Shown here piece after piece: positions 33,446-42,828 of a DNA stretch of 64,000 nt. A model generated the notes under the pieces. That model was not told the DNA's origin. It saw only the letters and a program-made list of their open reading frames with translations, and searched no databases. The translations under genes were made by a program, and so were the position numbers. The stretch comes from Betaproteobacteria bacterium MOLA814 (GTDB taxonomy: Bacteria > Pseudomonadota > Gammaproteobacteria > Burkholderiales > Burkholderiaceae_C), in assembly GCA_000496475.1 (NCBI GenBank), contig AYMW01000001.1, forward strand, positions 471,018-535,017, in the 5' to 3' direction. Position 1 is the stretch's first letter. Each line of letters opens with the position of its first letter.

Positions 33446-34555
33446 ATGGCATTTCAAAAAGAAGCTCCTTACACGCATGGTCAAGCGGCCAAAACCGCTG
33501 TTTTATGGTGCAATTTAGGTACTCCCGAAGCACCAACAGCGCCCGCGCTCAGACGCTATTTGGCTGAGTTTTTAGCAGACCACCGCGTGGTCGAAATCCC
33601 AAAGGCCATTTGGCTGCTGATTTTGCACGGCATTATTTTAAGGATTCGACCTAAGAAATCTGCAGCCAAGTATGCCAGTATTTGGTCGCCTGAAGGCTCC
33701 CCGCTCAAAGTCGGTACAGAAGCCCAGGCCAAAGCCTTAGAAGTTCAACTGCGCGCGCAAGGCCATGATGTGTCAGTGCACATGGTGATGCGCTACGGCC
33801 AGCCAAATATGGCGTCGATCATGAACCAGCTCAAACTGCAAGGCGCCACCCGCGTATTGCTCATGACGGCTTACCCCCAGTACAGCGGCACCACAACAGC
33901 CAGTGTGTTTGATGCCTTTTACAAATGGGCCTTAAACATTCGCTGGATTCCCGAGTTGCGCTTCGTCAACCAATACCACGACCACCCCGCATACATTGCT
34001 GCTCTGGCCCATAAGGTCAAAGCCTACTGGGCCGCCAACGGCCAAGCTGAGCAACTGGTCATGACCTTTCACGGCGTACCAGAGCGAACCTTGTTGCTGG
34101 GCGACCCCTACCATTGCCAGTGCCACAAGACTGCCAGGTTGTTGGGCGTGGCTTTAGGTTTAAGCAAAGAACAATACAAGGTAACTTTCCAATCACGTTT
34201 TGGCAAAGCCAAATGGATTGAGCCCTATACAGAGCCAACGCTAATAAACATGGCTACCAGTGGCATCAAGAGCGTGGACATCATGTGCCCAGGTTTCACC
34301 AGCGACTGCTTGGAGACGCTGGAAGAAATAAAAGATGAGGCCAGAGAAGCCTTCATGCACGCTGGAGGCGAAGCGTTTAATTACATCGAATGCTTGAACG
34401 ACGACGCCAAGTGGATCGAGGGCTTAGGTCTCATAGCAGCTGAGCATTTGCAGGGCTGGCCCACTCGCGCACTGTCGGCCACGCAAGCTGCTGAATTGGA
34501 TGCCGCCTCACACGCCACAAACACCGCGGCCCTGACCATGGGCGCTAAACAATAA
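33446..34555 (+). CDS. hemH: Ferrochelatase
   Basis: A 369-residue enzyme inserting iron into protoporphyrin IX, the last step of haem synthesis. The start of the fold reads TAVLWCNLGTPEAPTAPALRRYL; the catalytic histidine is in MTFHGVPERTLLLGDPYH; QSRFGKAKWIEPYTEPTL and CPGFTSDCLETLEEI complete the signature. The ATG at 33446 (MAFQKEAPYTHG) resembles the family start; a GTG at 33431 is possible. Followed by hslR after four bases. Confidence 0.94.
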   Translation: MAFQKEAPYTHGQAAKTAVLWCNLGTPEAPTAPALRRYLAEFLADHRVVEIPKAIWLLILHGIILRIRPKKSAAKYASIWSPEGSPLKVGTEAQAKALEVQLRAQGHDVSVHMVMRYGQPNMASIMNQLKLQGATRVLLMTAYPQYSGTTTASVFDAFYKWALNIRWIPELRFVNQYHDHPAYIAALAHKVKAYWAANGQAEQLVMTFHGVPERTLLLGDPYHCQCHKTARLLGVALGLSKEQYKVTFQSRFGKAKWIEPYTEPTLINMATSGIKSVDIMCPGFTSDCLETLEEIKDEAREAFMHAGGEAFNYIECLNDDAKWIEGLGLIAAEHLQGWPTRALSATQAAELDAASHATNTAALTMGAKQ

Positions 34556-34559
34556 CTGT

Positions 34560-35030
34560 ATGGCCAAGGCCAAACCAGCCCCAGTCAAGGGTGCAGACAC
34601 CAACAGCGATGCCAAATGTCGCATCGACAAATGGCTCTGGGCTGCGCGTTTTTTTAAGACACGTGCACTGGCTACAGACGCGGCTAACAAAGGCCACGTG
34701 AAACTAAACGGGGCGCTAATCAAACCCTCGCGTGAGGTGAGAGTTGGCGACCAGATTGAACTGGTGGTTCAACGCAGCACGTGGATTGTCAGCGTGTTGG
34801 GCTTGAGCAGCATACGGGGCAGTGCGCCTATTGCCCAAGCTTTGTATGCAGAGACATCCGCATCAAAGACGGCACGGGAAGCCGCAGCAGCGGCAATGCG
34901 CTTGGCACCAGAGCCTGCACAAACCATTTCACACGGGCGCCCCACCAAGCGCGACAGGCGCGACTTACAAAAAACCACAGGGACAGACTCAGGTTGGGGC
35001 GACCGATGGAGCGCCGGTTTAGACGATTAA
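34560..35030 (+). CDS. hslR: Hsp15-like S4-domain RNA-binding protein
   Basis: A 156-residue basic protein with an S4 RNA-binding fold: CRIDKWLWAARFFKTRALA, GHVKLNGALIKPSREVRVGD, matching heat-shock protein 15, which recycles stalled 50S subunits carrying nascent chains. The C-terminal tail is rich in Arg and Lys (RPTKRDRRDLQK). It lies four bases after hemH, an arrangement seen in other Betaproteobacteria. Confidence 0.9.
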   Translation: MAKAKPAPVKGADTNSDAKCRIDKWLWAARFFKTRALATDAANKGHVKLNGALIKPSREVRVGDQIELVVQRSTWIVSVLGLSSIRGSAPIAQALYAETSASKTAREAAAAAMRLAPEPAQTISHGRPTKRDRRDLQKTTGTDSGWGDRWSAGLDD

Positions 35031-35199
35031 CACCCCAGCCCCAAGTTGTCGCACCAACCCACCATGCTGCTGGAACCAGCATCACAGCGCAATGCCGTTG
35101 TACACAAGCTTCAACCACCAACACGCAAAATCCACCAACCAGCTGTAAGGGCTTTTCCATGACAGCCCTGAAGGCATACAATTTCAGACATCAATAAGC

Positions 35200-35493
35200 A
35201 TGCCTATGTCCAATAAATCATCTGATCGACTCGCGAGCCTGACACCGGGTGATGTGTCTGCGGTTATTCAGATGGCCTGGGAAGATAGAACCGCATTTGA
35301 AACCATTGAGGAGCGAACAGGTGTCACTGAATCAGATGTGATTCGACTGATGCGCGCGGAGCTAAAACCAAGCTCTTTCAAAATGTGGCGCGCACGAATG
35401 GCAGGACGGAAAACCAAACACCGTGCGTTAAGAAGTACAGAGATGAAGTTTGATGACACCGCCATTGCGGATCACAGGCGCGGCAATTGTTGA
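35200..35493 (+). CDS. TIGR03643-family small conserved protein
   Basis: A 97-residue protein with ALTPGD-type start (LASLTPGDVSAVIQMAWED), an RTAFETIEERTGVTESDVI helix-turn-helix-like segment, and RAELKPSSFKMWRARMAGR near the end, which together match a short uncharacterised family I recall as TIGR03643. The helix-turn-helix-like part suggests nucleic-acid binding. It is closely followed by a small Cys-rich protein gene. Confidence 0.75.
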   Translation: MPMSNKSSDRLASLTPGDVSAVIQMAWEDRTAFETIEERTGVTESDVIRLMRAELKPSSFKMWRARMAGRKTKHRALRSTEMKFDDTAIADHRRGNC

Positions 35494-35517
35494 GGTAACA
35501 ACGGCGAGGACATATAC

Positions 35518-35688
35518 ATGACAGACGACTTAAGGTGTTGCGGCACAGGTACTTGTATCATCAACAGTGATGGCCAGTGTTGGTGCGGCCAACAATGGGA
35601 CGGGCAGAAGATGTGCTTCCCAGAGGCGGATGATATAAACAAGGCTGGCGATGCACCCGCATCGGATTCAAGCCAACAGGATGTGTAG
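35518..35688 (+). CDS. Small cysteine-rich protein
   Basis: A 56-residue protein with LRCCGTGTCIINSDGQCWCG and QQWDGQKMCF: six cysteines, with CC...C..C.C...C spacing that could hold a metal. Short proteins of this type occur next to TIGR03643 genes in related bacteria, as I recall. It begins 24 bases after that gene with GGCGAGGA upstream of the ATG, so they probably form an operon. No function known. Confidence 0.7.
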   Translation: MTDDLRCCGTGTCIINSDGQCWCGQQWDGQKMCFPEADDINKAGDAPASDSSQQDV

Positions 35689-35972
35689 GCGCTACAGGCG
35701 CCTCGGCAACCAACGGCGACCAGTCGCTGCTGTAGTGCAGCGGCTACTGGAGCTGTGCATCAGGTGTTTGTCAGCGACAACTGGGGGCAAGCTGCCTTCT
35801 TGACAGTTCAAACGTGCATCACTTTCAAACCAACTTGGTCATGAACGCGCTCACATGCTGTCGAAGTAGGACCCACTGTTCCAATAGGTGCTAACAACAC
35901 AGGTGCAAGTCACACTGCGGATTGATACTCACCACACACCTACATCACTGGAACTGACAGCACCTCAGCGGC

Positions 35973-37163
35973 TTATTGGATCAACGTCTTGTACAGCTCC
36001 GGGTCTGTGGCTCCCTCTGTTCCTATGACCAGCACACGGCTGTTTGCATCAAGCCCCATCGCTGTTGACAAATCGACCGAAGATCGAGCTATCACTGCTG
36101 CAGCTAAACCAGGCACAGCCGACTCACCGGCTTCAATCGCTGGGTCTAGCTCAAAGCCTTGAGCCAATAAACGCATGGTTGCAGGTATCGCTTCTTCGCT
36201 GAGGGTTAAAAAGTCGTCAGTAGCAACGGCAAGAATGCGCCACGCCAAAGACGACACCTCACCGCATGCGAGACCAGCCATCAATGTTGTCAAATCACCT
36301 GTTACAGCAACCGGCTCACCCGCTCTGGCACTTTGCTGCAAACAGTTGGCTTGTTCTGGCTCAACAATCAACAACCTGGGACGTTTAACACCCCATAAAT
36401 CCCAAAAATAGCCACCTACTGCAGCACCTAAACCTCCGACACCACCTTGCACGAAAACGTGGGTTGGAATCTCACCCTCTAGTTGATTGACTATCTCGTC
36501 AAGCATCACGGTGTAGCCGAGCGCCACATCCTTGGGAATGTCCATGTAGCCCTCGTAGCTGGTGTCGGACACAACAATCCAGCCATAAGCCTTGGCGTCA
36601 GCGTCAACCTGTCGCACTGACTCGTCGTAATTGCCATCAATTCTGGTTACTGTAGCGCCAAATGCTGCCATTGCCTGTGTGCGCCCCTCGGATACACCGC
36701 GGTGAATATAAATGGCGCAACCGCAGCCAAACAGCTCTGCGCCCCAAGCGACAGATCGTCCATGGTTACCGTCAGTGGCGCAGCAGACCACCAAATCAGA
36801 CACATCAGCCTTGCACGCGCCAGCCAATAACTGCGTGGTGCTGGGACGGTGGCCTGTTTTCGCTTCAACCGCTAGTTGCAGTTGACACGCAACGGCATAA
36901 GCACCGCCCAGCGCTTTGAAGCTCTTGAGACCAAAACGCAGTGATTCATCTTTGTAATAAATCTTGGCCACCTTGAGCGACTGCGCCATGGAGGTCAACA
37001 CATACAGAGGCGTTTCCTGGTAATTGGGCCAACTCTTGATGTCACGAATTGCAGCTACAGACTTCTCCACACTTACAACATCTTTCATAACGTCTGTATA
37101 AACGCCAGTAGGACTTGCCAGCGGGTTGGCGAAGTGAGTCAATGTTCCAGTGATATGCAGCAT
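35973..37163 (-). CDS. dpaL: Diaminopropionate ammonia-lyase
   Basis: A 396-residue fold-type II PLP enzyme that splits 2,3-diaminopropionate into pyruvate and ammonia. FGLKSFKALGGAYAV holds the PLP lysine (K83); ATDGNHGRSVAWGA, EGYMDIPKDVALGYTVM and the glycine loop VQGGVGGLGAAVGGY are typical of this group rather than threonine dehydratase. The ATG at 37163 (MLHITGTLTHFANPL) fits family length. No transporter or regulator is adjacent, so its substrate source is unclear. Confidence 0.88.
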   Translation of the reverse strand: MLHITGTLTHFANPLASPTGVYTDVMKDVVSVEKSVAAIRDIKSWPNYQETPLYVLTSMAQSLKVAKIYYKDESLRFGLKSFKALGGAYAVACQLQLAVEAKTGHRPSTTQLLAGACKADVSDLVVCCATDGNHGRSVAWGAELFGCGCAIYIHRGVSEGRTQAMAAFGATVTRIDGNYDESVRQVDADAKAYGWIVVSDTSYEGYMDIPKDVALGYTVMLDEIVNQLEGEIPTHVFVQGGVGGLGAAVGGYFWDLWGVKRPRLLIVEPEQANCLQQSARAGEPVAVTGDLTTLMAGLACGEVSSLAWRILAVATDDFLTLSEEAIPATMRLLAQGFELDPAIEAGESAVPGLAAAVIARSSVDLSTAMGLDANSRVLVIGTEGATDPELYKTLIQ

Positions 37164-37761
37164 GGCGTTACACGTTCTCGGTTGGTCTAAAAAAATACAA
37201 CTGGCGTTTTCTGAATGGGTAAGCACAGCCCATGTGCATCAGCGGCAAAATCCGTAACGCAAGCACGCTTACGACCGGGCAACAGGGCGTTGGCCATATG
37301 GCAGCTAATGATATGCATGATCTTGCGCAGACTGCGACGCGCAACTGGTTGGGTCTGCGCTGCGTTAACCTGCACATCGGGCGACTGGATGGTAACCAGT
37401 TTACAAAATTTCCAGTACAGTTATTTTCCAAAATAGACACCCACACAGCATAGTTGACCAAGATAAAGAATGGTGGTGGTGGTGGATGTGCGCAAAGACA
37501 CATGGGCTGTGTGCCAAATCTATTGAAGGCGGCGGATCAATTCAAGCAATTGGTACAGGCCTGCCATGAAAAGATCTTCACGTGCCATTGCATCATCTGC
37601 GCATTGCGCACGTGCCATTTGGTTCGTGAAACCATGCTACGGCTGGCTGTTTATGCAATGCTTACCCGTAAAGCGCCGGCTCGGCAATCGCTGCGCCATG
37701 GCCAAACCGTCTGGGCATTAGGTGCGTCCCAGCCGATCGGCATGCCTAAGCCGTATGGACG
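37164..37761. other. Gap of about 600 bases without recognised gene
   Basis: Open frames on both strands (for example 37454-37768 on the plus strand) show no known domain and poor composition. It may be a decayed region. Upstream signals for dpaL presumably lie at its left edge. No RNA gene or clear repeat seen. Confidence 0.5.
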
Positions 37762-38427
37762 CTATTGACGCTTGATGCCCACTGGCACATGCGCAGCTTG
37801 TTGCCACTCACCTTGTGCGTTGTCAAACCAAGCAGGATCGTTCAAATAACCTCTCAACATATCCAAGCCGTCTAAGCCCCAAAATACATAGCCATTGACC
37901 ACCACTGTCGGTACGCCAAATACGCCAGCATCCAATGCCGCTTCGGTGTTGTGACGCAAACACAATTTGACAGCATCGCTGGCCAAGGCATCGTTGCCAC
38001 GCCGTGTCAAATGCGTGTCTACAACGGCATTGAAAGCCATCAAAAACTGCTCAGACGCGGGATCTTGTGCCGAGGTCCATACACGGCTAAACGCCTGTTC
38101 AGCCACATAACGATTGACCGCACCGTCGCTGTCTGCAGCCGCCAACATCGCCCGTAAAAGGGGCAACGGGTTGAATGGATGGGCCGCAGGCATCGTCATC
38201 GGCAGACCCATTTTCTTGGCTTGCCATAAGGCTTGCCTATAAGTCCACTCGCGCTTGCCGTCGATTTCAGCAGGGCCCTTTTGACCGTTGGCATTGAGCA
38301 TGGCCCCAAACAAAACTGGTTTGTATCGGACCACCACTGACAGCCCCTCTAATGTCTTAGGCAACTGGTGAAACGCCAAGTACGCATAAGGCGAAATAGG
38401 ATCAAAGTAAAAGTCTAAGGTATGCAT
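37762..38427 (-). CDS. 2-hydroxychromene-2-carboxylate isomerase-family (DsbA-fold) protein
   Basis: A 221-residue thioredoxin/DsbA-fold protein: LDFYFDPISPYAYLAFHQLP at the start (Ser in place of the CxxC motif, as in kappa-class glutathione transferase relatives), and AGVFGVPTVVVNG with the cis-proline near 175. The family includes the naphthalene-pathway isomerase NahD. No other aromatic-degradation genes are near, so the precise substrate is unknown. Confidence 0.82.
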   Translation of the reverse strand: MHTLDFYFDPISPYAYLAFHQLPKTLEGLSVVVRYKPVLFGAMLNANGQKGPAEIDGKREWTYRQALWQAKKMGLPMTMPAAHPFNPLPLLRAMLAAADSDGAVNRYVAEQAFSRVWTSAQDPASEQFLMAFNAVVDTHLTRRGNDALASDAVKLCLRHNTEAALDAGVFGVPTVVVNGYVFWGLDGLDMLRGYLNDPAWFDNAQGEWQQAAHVPVGIKRQ

Positions 38428-38658
38428 TTTTGTCTCCTAAATATATGCGTGGCTTAAAAATACACACAAACCACAACAACAATTCATCATACATTTGTCA
38501 TAGACTTTCGCTTTGAAACACGTGATGTTGTCTCAGGCGGGTATGTCGCCGACAGCACGAAATGTATGCTGTGTGTGTGCTACAACTGAACCTTGTGTAT
38601 GCAAACAAGCGGCAAAAGCTGTAGCCGCCTTCCGATACACGCTACAAAGGCTGCCCCA

Positions 38659-38964
38659 ATGAACACATTGAATGAGTTTGAAGCCTATGCGAAAAGCATA
38701 GGCTATGCGCAGGTGCTGGTCAAAGAATGGCAGCCTAACTTGCAGTTGGAAACCCATGCCCACCCGTTTGCAGTGCAAGCACAGGTTGTTGCAGGAGAGC
38801 TGTGGCTAACAGCGCAAGGCGCTACCCAGCACTTGTCTGCTGGCAGCCAATTTGAACTGGCTGCCAATGTGCCCCATGAAGAACGCTATGGACAAGCAGG
38901 TGCGACAGTGTGGGTTGCCAGACGCTACCCTGCTGACGCCGACGCCGACGCCGACGCAAGCTGA
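38659..38964 (+). CDS. Small cupin-domain protein
   Basis: A 101-residue single-cupin protein: LETHAHPFAVQAQVVAGELWL and NVPHEERYGQAGATVWVARR give the two conserved beta-barrel motifs, with metal-ligand type His residues. The ATG at 38659 gives the usual length. The last residues are ADADADADAS, encoded by four tandem GACGCC units. Function unknown; such proteins are often enzymes or ligand sensors. Confidence 0.7.
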   Translation: MNTLNEFEAYAKSIGYAQVLVKEWQPNLQLETHAHPFAVQAQVVAGELWLTAQGATQHLSAGSQFELAANVPHEERYGQAGATVWVARRYPADADADADAS

Positions 38965-39023
38965 TCATCATCACGTTGAATGGTATCTCGTTGAATTGAT
39001 TCAGCGGATCGCACGTGCAGTAC

Positions 39024-39803
39024 TCACCAATTGGGCTTGCGCTTGTCAATGAAGGCTTGCACGCCCTCTAACGCACAAGCATCCATCATGTTGCAAGCCA
39101 TGGTGGTTGTCGCGTCTTCATAAGCTGTAACCATGCTGCTTTCTAGCTGGCGGTAAAACAGCGCCTTGCCCATGGCCAGTGCCACACGTGGCTTTTGCAA
39201 GATGGTATTCACCATCTCTGCCACTTTGTTGTCCAACTCATCGAGGCTAACGGCGTAATTCAGCAAGCCCTTGTCGACCGCCTGGGCTGCACTGATAAAC
39301 GCGCCCGTGGCCAGCATTTCGAATGCAGCTTTGCGCGACAGGTTGCGCGTGAGCGCCACACTGGGTGTGGCGCAAAACAACCCAACATTTACACCACTGA
39401 CCGCGAATGTGGCGTTATCAGATGACACAGCAAGGTCACACTGAGCAACCAGTTGACAACCTGCAGCGGTGGCCAGTCCATGCACTTTGGCAATAACCGG
39501 CACTGGCAAGTTTTGCAGGCCCATCATGACCTGGCTGCAGCGTGCAAATAAGTCGCGGTAATAGGCGTCTGAAGGCTGCGCCCGCATCTCTTTTAAATCG
39601 TGACCAGCGCAAAAAGCCTTGCCATTGGCTTGAATCACAACGACTCGCAAGTTGGGGTCTTCGCTCATCTGCGTGATGCTTGCCTGCAGTGCTTCTAACA
39701 AGGCCTCACTCATGGCATTGAAAGCGTCAGGCCGGTTGAGTGTCAGCGTCATGACGCCGCGCTCATCCATTGATGTCAGCAGTATTGAGCTATTGATTGG
39801 CAT
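39024..39803 (-). CDS. Enoyl-CoA hydratase/isomerase family protein
   Basis: A 259-residue crotonase-fold enzyme. GKAFCAGHDLKEM forms the first oxyanion-hole loop and VHGLATAAGCQLVAQCDLAV the second. The usual catalytic glutamates at the enoyl-hydratase positions are not obvious (NVGLFCATPSVAL), so the reaction may differ from simple hydration. It follows the acyl-CoA ligase gene on the same strand after 36 bases, suggesting a shared CoA-thioester pathway. Confidence 0.88.
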   Translation of the reverse strand: MPINSSILLTSMDERGVMTLTLNRPDAFNAMSEALLEALQASITQMSEDPNLRVVVIQANGKAFCAGHDLKEMRAQPSDAYYRDLFARCSQVMMGLQNLPVPVIAKVHGLATAAGCQLVAQCDLAVSSDNATFAVSGVNVGLFCATPSVALTRNLSRKAAFEMLATGAFISAAQAVDKGLLNYAVSLDELDNKVAEMVNTILQKPRVALAMGKALFYRQLESSMVTAYEDATTTMACNMMDACALEGVQAFIDKRKPNW

Positions 39804-39839
39804 GGTGTACCTACTTTCTGTGCGATGGTTGCTGCGTGC

Positions 39840-41474
39840 TCAGTTTTTAAAGCGTTGACGCAGTTGAAATTTTTGAATTTTCCCAGTAGATGTTTTGGGA
39901 ATGGCTTCAAACCGCACGTCCTTGGGCACCTTGTAAGCCGCCAACAAGGTTCTACAGTGCGCAATCAAGTCTTCAGCGCTGACGTTACGCTCTGGCTTTA
40001 ACTCTACAAATGCGACAGCTGATTCGCCCCACTTGACATCAGGCCTCGCAACAACAGCACATGCCATAACGGCAGTATGGTTGTACAACGCATCCTCAAC
40101 CTCGATGGAGCTGATGTTTTCACCGCCAGAGATGATGATGTCTTTGCTCCGGTCTTTGATTTTGACGTAACGATCTGGCTCCATCACAGCCAAGTCACCG
40201 GTATGGAACCAGCCACCTCGAAATGCAGCGTCCGTTGCTACGGGATTTTTTAAATAGCCCTTCATCACGATATTGCCTCGAAACATGATTTCTCCCATGG
40301 TCTGACCGTCTGCAGGGCATTCCTCCATGGTCTCAGGGTCCCTAACCGTCATACCTTCTTGCAACACGTAACGCACACCTTGTCGCCCATTGAGGCGCAC
40401 CTGCTCTGCAAGAGGCTCGTGTGCCCAGTTGTCACGCTGAACAGCAACACTGGCCGGGCCATACACCTCAGTCAGACCGTAGACATGGGTGATGTCAAAA
40501 CCAATATGTGCCATGCCCTCAATCATGGCCGCTGGTGGTGCAGCGCCAGCTACCATGCCGCGCACACACCAATTGATACCATCGCGCCACGCATCTGGTG
40601 CGTTAAAAAGCTGGCTGTGCACGATAGGTGCGGCGCAGTAGTGGTCTACATGGTGGTCGCGAATGCTGGACAATATATTCAAGCCGTCTACCTTGCGCAA
40701 ACACACGTGTGTACCTGCTTGCATGGCAATTGTCCACGGGAAACACCACCCGTTGCAGTGGAACATGGGCAACGTCCACAAGTACGTGGGGAACAGCGGC
40801 ATGGTCCATGTGGCCACATTGCTGACTGCATTCAAATAAGCACCGCGGTGGTGTGTAACCACGCCTTTGGGATCACCTGTCGTGCCGCTGGTGTAGCTCA
40901 CGGCAATGGCATCCCACTCGTCGACAGGACCACACAAGGTGGTCAATGGCTGTTGTGCTGCAATGAATGCCTCGTAATTAATGTGCCCAACCGATGCACC
41001 TTCACCAGTGAACTCCGAGTCGTGCACGTCGACCACAAATATGTCGCGCCCGTGGGTCAGTTTTAAAATACGAATCGCTTCATTTACAGTGAGGGAAAAC
41101 TCGCTGTCCGCAATCAGCACCTTGGCCTCGCAATGGTGCATTTGCCAAGCAAGCAAAGCAGCATCAAGGCGCGTATTCAATGTGTTGAGGACCGCATTCA
41201 GTGCTGGTACGCCATAGTGGGCCTCCACCATTTCTGGCGTATTAGGAAGCATCACGCTGACGGTATCGCCCCGCCCAATGCCCAAGGCTTTCAGTGCCGC
41301 CGCAAGTTGCGCAGACCTGTCTCTCGTTTGCCGCCATGTATAGCGTCGCTGGCCATGAATAACCGCTGGCAAGTCGCCAAATATTTCTGCGGTTCGCTCC
41401 ACAAAACTAACCGGCGAGAGCGCCGTAAAGTTAGCCGTATTGGGTGATAGGTGGGTGTCGTACATGCTGTTCAT
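39840..41474 (-). CDS. Acyl-CoA ligase (AMP-binding, DmdB/fatty-acid-type)
   Basis: A 544-residue adenylate-forming ligase. P-loop-like YTSGTTGDPKGVVTHH, LPMFHCNGWCFPW, GLTEVYGPA, WFHTGDLAVMEPDRY and RSKDIIISGGENISSIEVE are all present, with the catalytic lysine near the end in KTSTGKIQKF. The pattern matches medium-chain or methylmercaptopropionate-CoA ligases. Upstream of the enoyl-CoA hydratase gene in the same direction. The exact acid is not predictable. Confidence 0.88.
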   Translation of the reverse strand: MNSMYDTHLSPNTANFTALSPVSFVERTAEIFGDLPAVIHGQRRYTWRQTRDRSAQLAAALKALGIGRGDTVSVMLPNTPEMVEAHYGVPALNAVLNTLNTRLDAALLAWQMHHCEAKVLIADSEFSLTVNEAIRILKLTHGRDIFVVDVHDSEFTGEGASVGHINYEAFIAAQQPLTTLCGPVDEWDAIAVSYTSGTTGDPKGVVTHHRGAYLNAVSNVATWTMPLFPTYLWTLPMFHCNGWCFPWTIAMQAGTHVCLRKVDGLNILSSIRDHHVDHYCAAPIVHSQLFNAPDAWRDGINWCVRGMVAGAAPPAAMIEGMAHIGFDITHVYGLTEVYGPASVAVQRDNWAHEPLAEQVRLNGRQGVRYVLQEGMTVRDPETMEECPADGQTMGEIMFRGNIVMKGYLKNPVATDAAFRGGWFHTGDLAVMEPDRYVKIKDRSKDIIISGGENISSIEVEDALYNHTAVMACAVVARPDVKWGESAVAFVELKPERNVSAEDLIAHCRTLLAAYKVPKDVRFEAIPKTSTGKIQKFQLRQRFKN

Positions 41475-41515
41475 AGTGGCACTCGTGGTTGGTCAAACCC
41501 ATTGGATGGGATGCA

Positions 41516-42805
41516 TCAACTGCGGTCTGTAGCTGCGTTAAGCGCTTGGTCTACGTCCCACAGAATATCGTCAATATGCTCCAGCCCAACAGATATGCGC
41601 ACCATGTCTGGCAGCACGCCCGCGCTCAACTGTTGCGCTGCGTCAAGTTGGCGGTGCGTTGTGCTTGCAGGATGGCTGATCAAGGTGCGGGTGTCACCAA
41701 TATTAACCAGGTGGCTCATCATCTGCGCGCCCTCAATAAAGCGAATACCGGCGCTCAAACCGCCCACAACGCCAAACGACAACAACCCAGATGCACCAGA
41801 CATTTGGCGCTGAAGCAAGTCATGTTGGGGATGATCTGGCAGACCTGGGTAATTGACCCAAGCGACGCGGGGGTCAAGCTGGAGGTAATTGGCCACGGCC
41901 AATGCATTGGCACAGTGCTGCACCATACGCAGCGGCAAGGTTTCAACGCCTTGTAAAATTTGCCACGCACTGGTTGGGCTGAGCGATGCGCCAAACACGC
42001 GCAAGGACTCCATGCGACAACGCATGGTGAAGCCAAAGTCACCAAAGGTCTCGTAAAACCTAACGCCGTGGTATCCAGGTGAAGGCTCTGTCATACCGGG
42101 GAATTTACCGTTGTCCCAAGGAAATTGTCCGCTCTCAACCACCACACCACCCAGCGTTGTACCGTGACCACCGAGGTACTTGGTGGCCGAGTGCACCACA
42201 ATATCGGCACCAAACTTAATGGGGTTGCACAGCATGGGAGACGGTACGGTGTTGTCAATAACCAGTGGCACACCGTGGGCGTGTGCCACGTCGGCAACAG
42301 CTGCAATGTCCAACACCACCAGGCTGGGGTTACCCAAACTCTCAGCAAAAATGGCTCGGGTGTTGGGGCGCATGGCGGCGGCAAAAGCGCTGGGGTCGGT
42401 GGCATCGACAAAAGTCGTCTCAATGCCAAATTTTTTCAAACTCACCGCCAGCATGGTGACAGAACCTCCATACAAAGAGCCAGCGGCCACAATATGGTCA
42501 CCGGCTTGTGCAATGGTCATCAGTGCCATGGCCTCTGCGGCCATACCAGAGGCGCTAGCCACGCCTGCCCGCCCACCCTCTAATGCGGCCACGCGCTCTT
42601 CCAATACCGCAACGGTAGGGTTGCTTAAGCGCGAGTACACGTTGCCAAACGTTTGCAAGTTGAACAACGCTGCGGCGTGTTCTGCGCTGTCAAACACAAA
42701 GCTTGTGGTTTGATAAATGGGCAACGCACGCGCACCTGTGGCGCTGTCAGGTATTTGTCCTGCATGAATTGACAGGGTTGCAGGTTGAAACTGGTGATCT
42801 GACAT
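41516..42805 (-). CDS. metY: O-acetylhomoserine sulfhydrylase (MetY-type)
   Basis: A 429-residue Cys/Met-metabolism PLP enzyme. PIYQTTSFVFDSAEHAA and NVYSRLSNPTVAVLEERVAA lead to the PLP lysine in HSATKYLGGHGTTLGG. The length and the LGGHGTT sequence fit MetY, which makes homocysteine from O-acetylhomoserine and sulfide. A MetZ-type paralogue lies at 60.6 kb, giving two direct-sulfhydrylation enzymes. Confidence 0.92.
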   Translation of the reverse strand: MSDHQFQPATLSIHAGQIPDSATGARALPIYQTTSFVFDSAEHAAALFNLQTFGNVYSRLSNPTVAVLEERVAALEGGRAGVASASGMAAEAMALMTIAQAGDHIVAAGSLYGGSVTMLAVSLKKFGIETTFVDATDPSAFAAAMRPNTRAIFAESLGNPSLVVLDIAAVADVAHAHGVPLVIDNTVPSPMLCNPIKFGADIVVHSATKYLGGHGTTLGGVVVESGQFPWDNGKFPGMTEPSPGYHGVRFYETFGDFGFTMRCRMESLRVFGASLSPTSAWQILQGVETLPLRMVQHCANALAVANYLQLDPRVAWVNYPGLPDHPQHDLLQRQMSGASGLLSFGVVGGLSAGIRFIEGAQMMSHLVNIGDTRTLISHPASTTHRQLDAAQQLSAGVLPDMVRISVGLEHIDDILWDVDQALNAATDRS

Positions 42806-42828
42806 ACAGGTTATTCTCGCTGAAAGAT

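Noticed and set aside
37454-37768. Plus-strand frame of 104 codons as a gene
   Set aside because: No known domain, unusual composition (Gly run, scattered Cys), no ribosome-binding site, and overlap with the end of the DsbA-fold gene.
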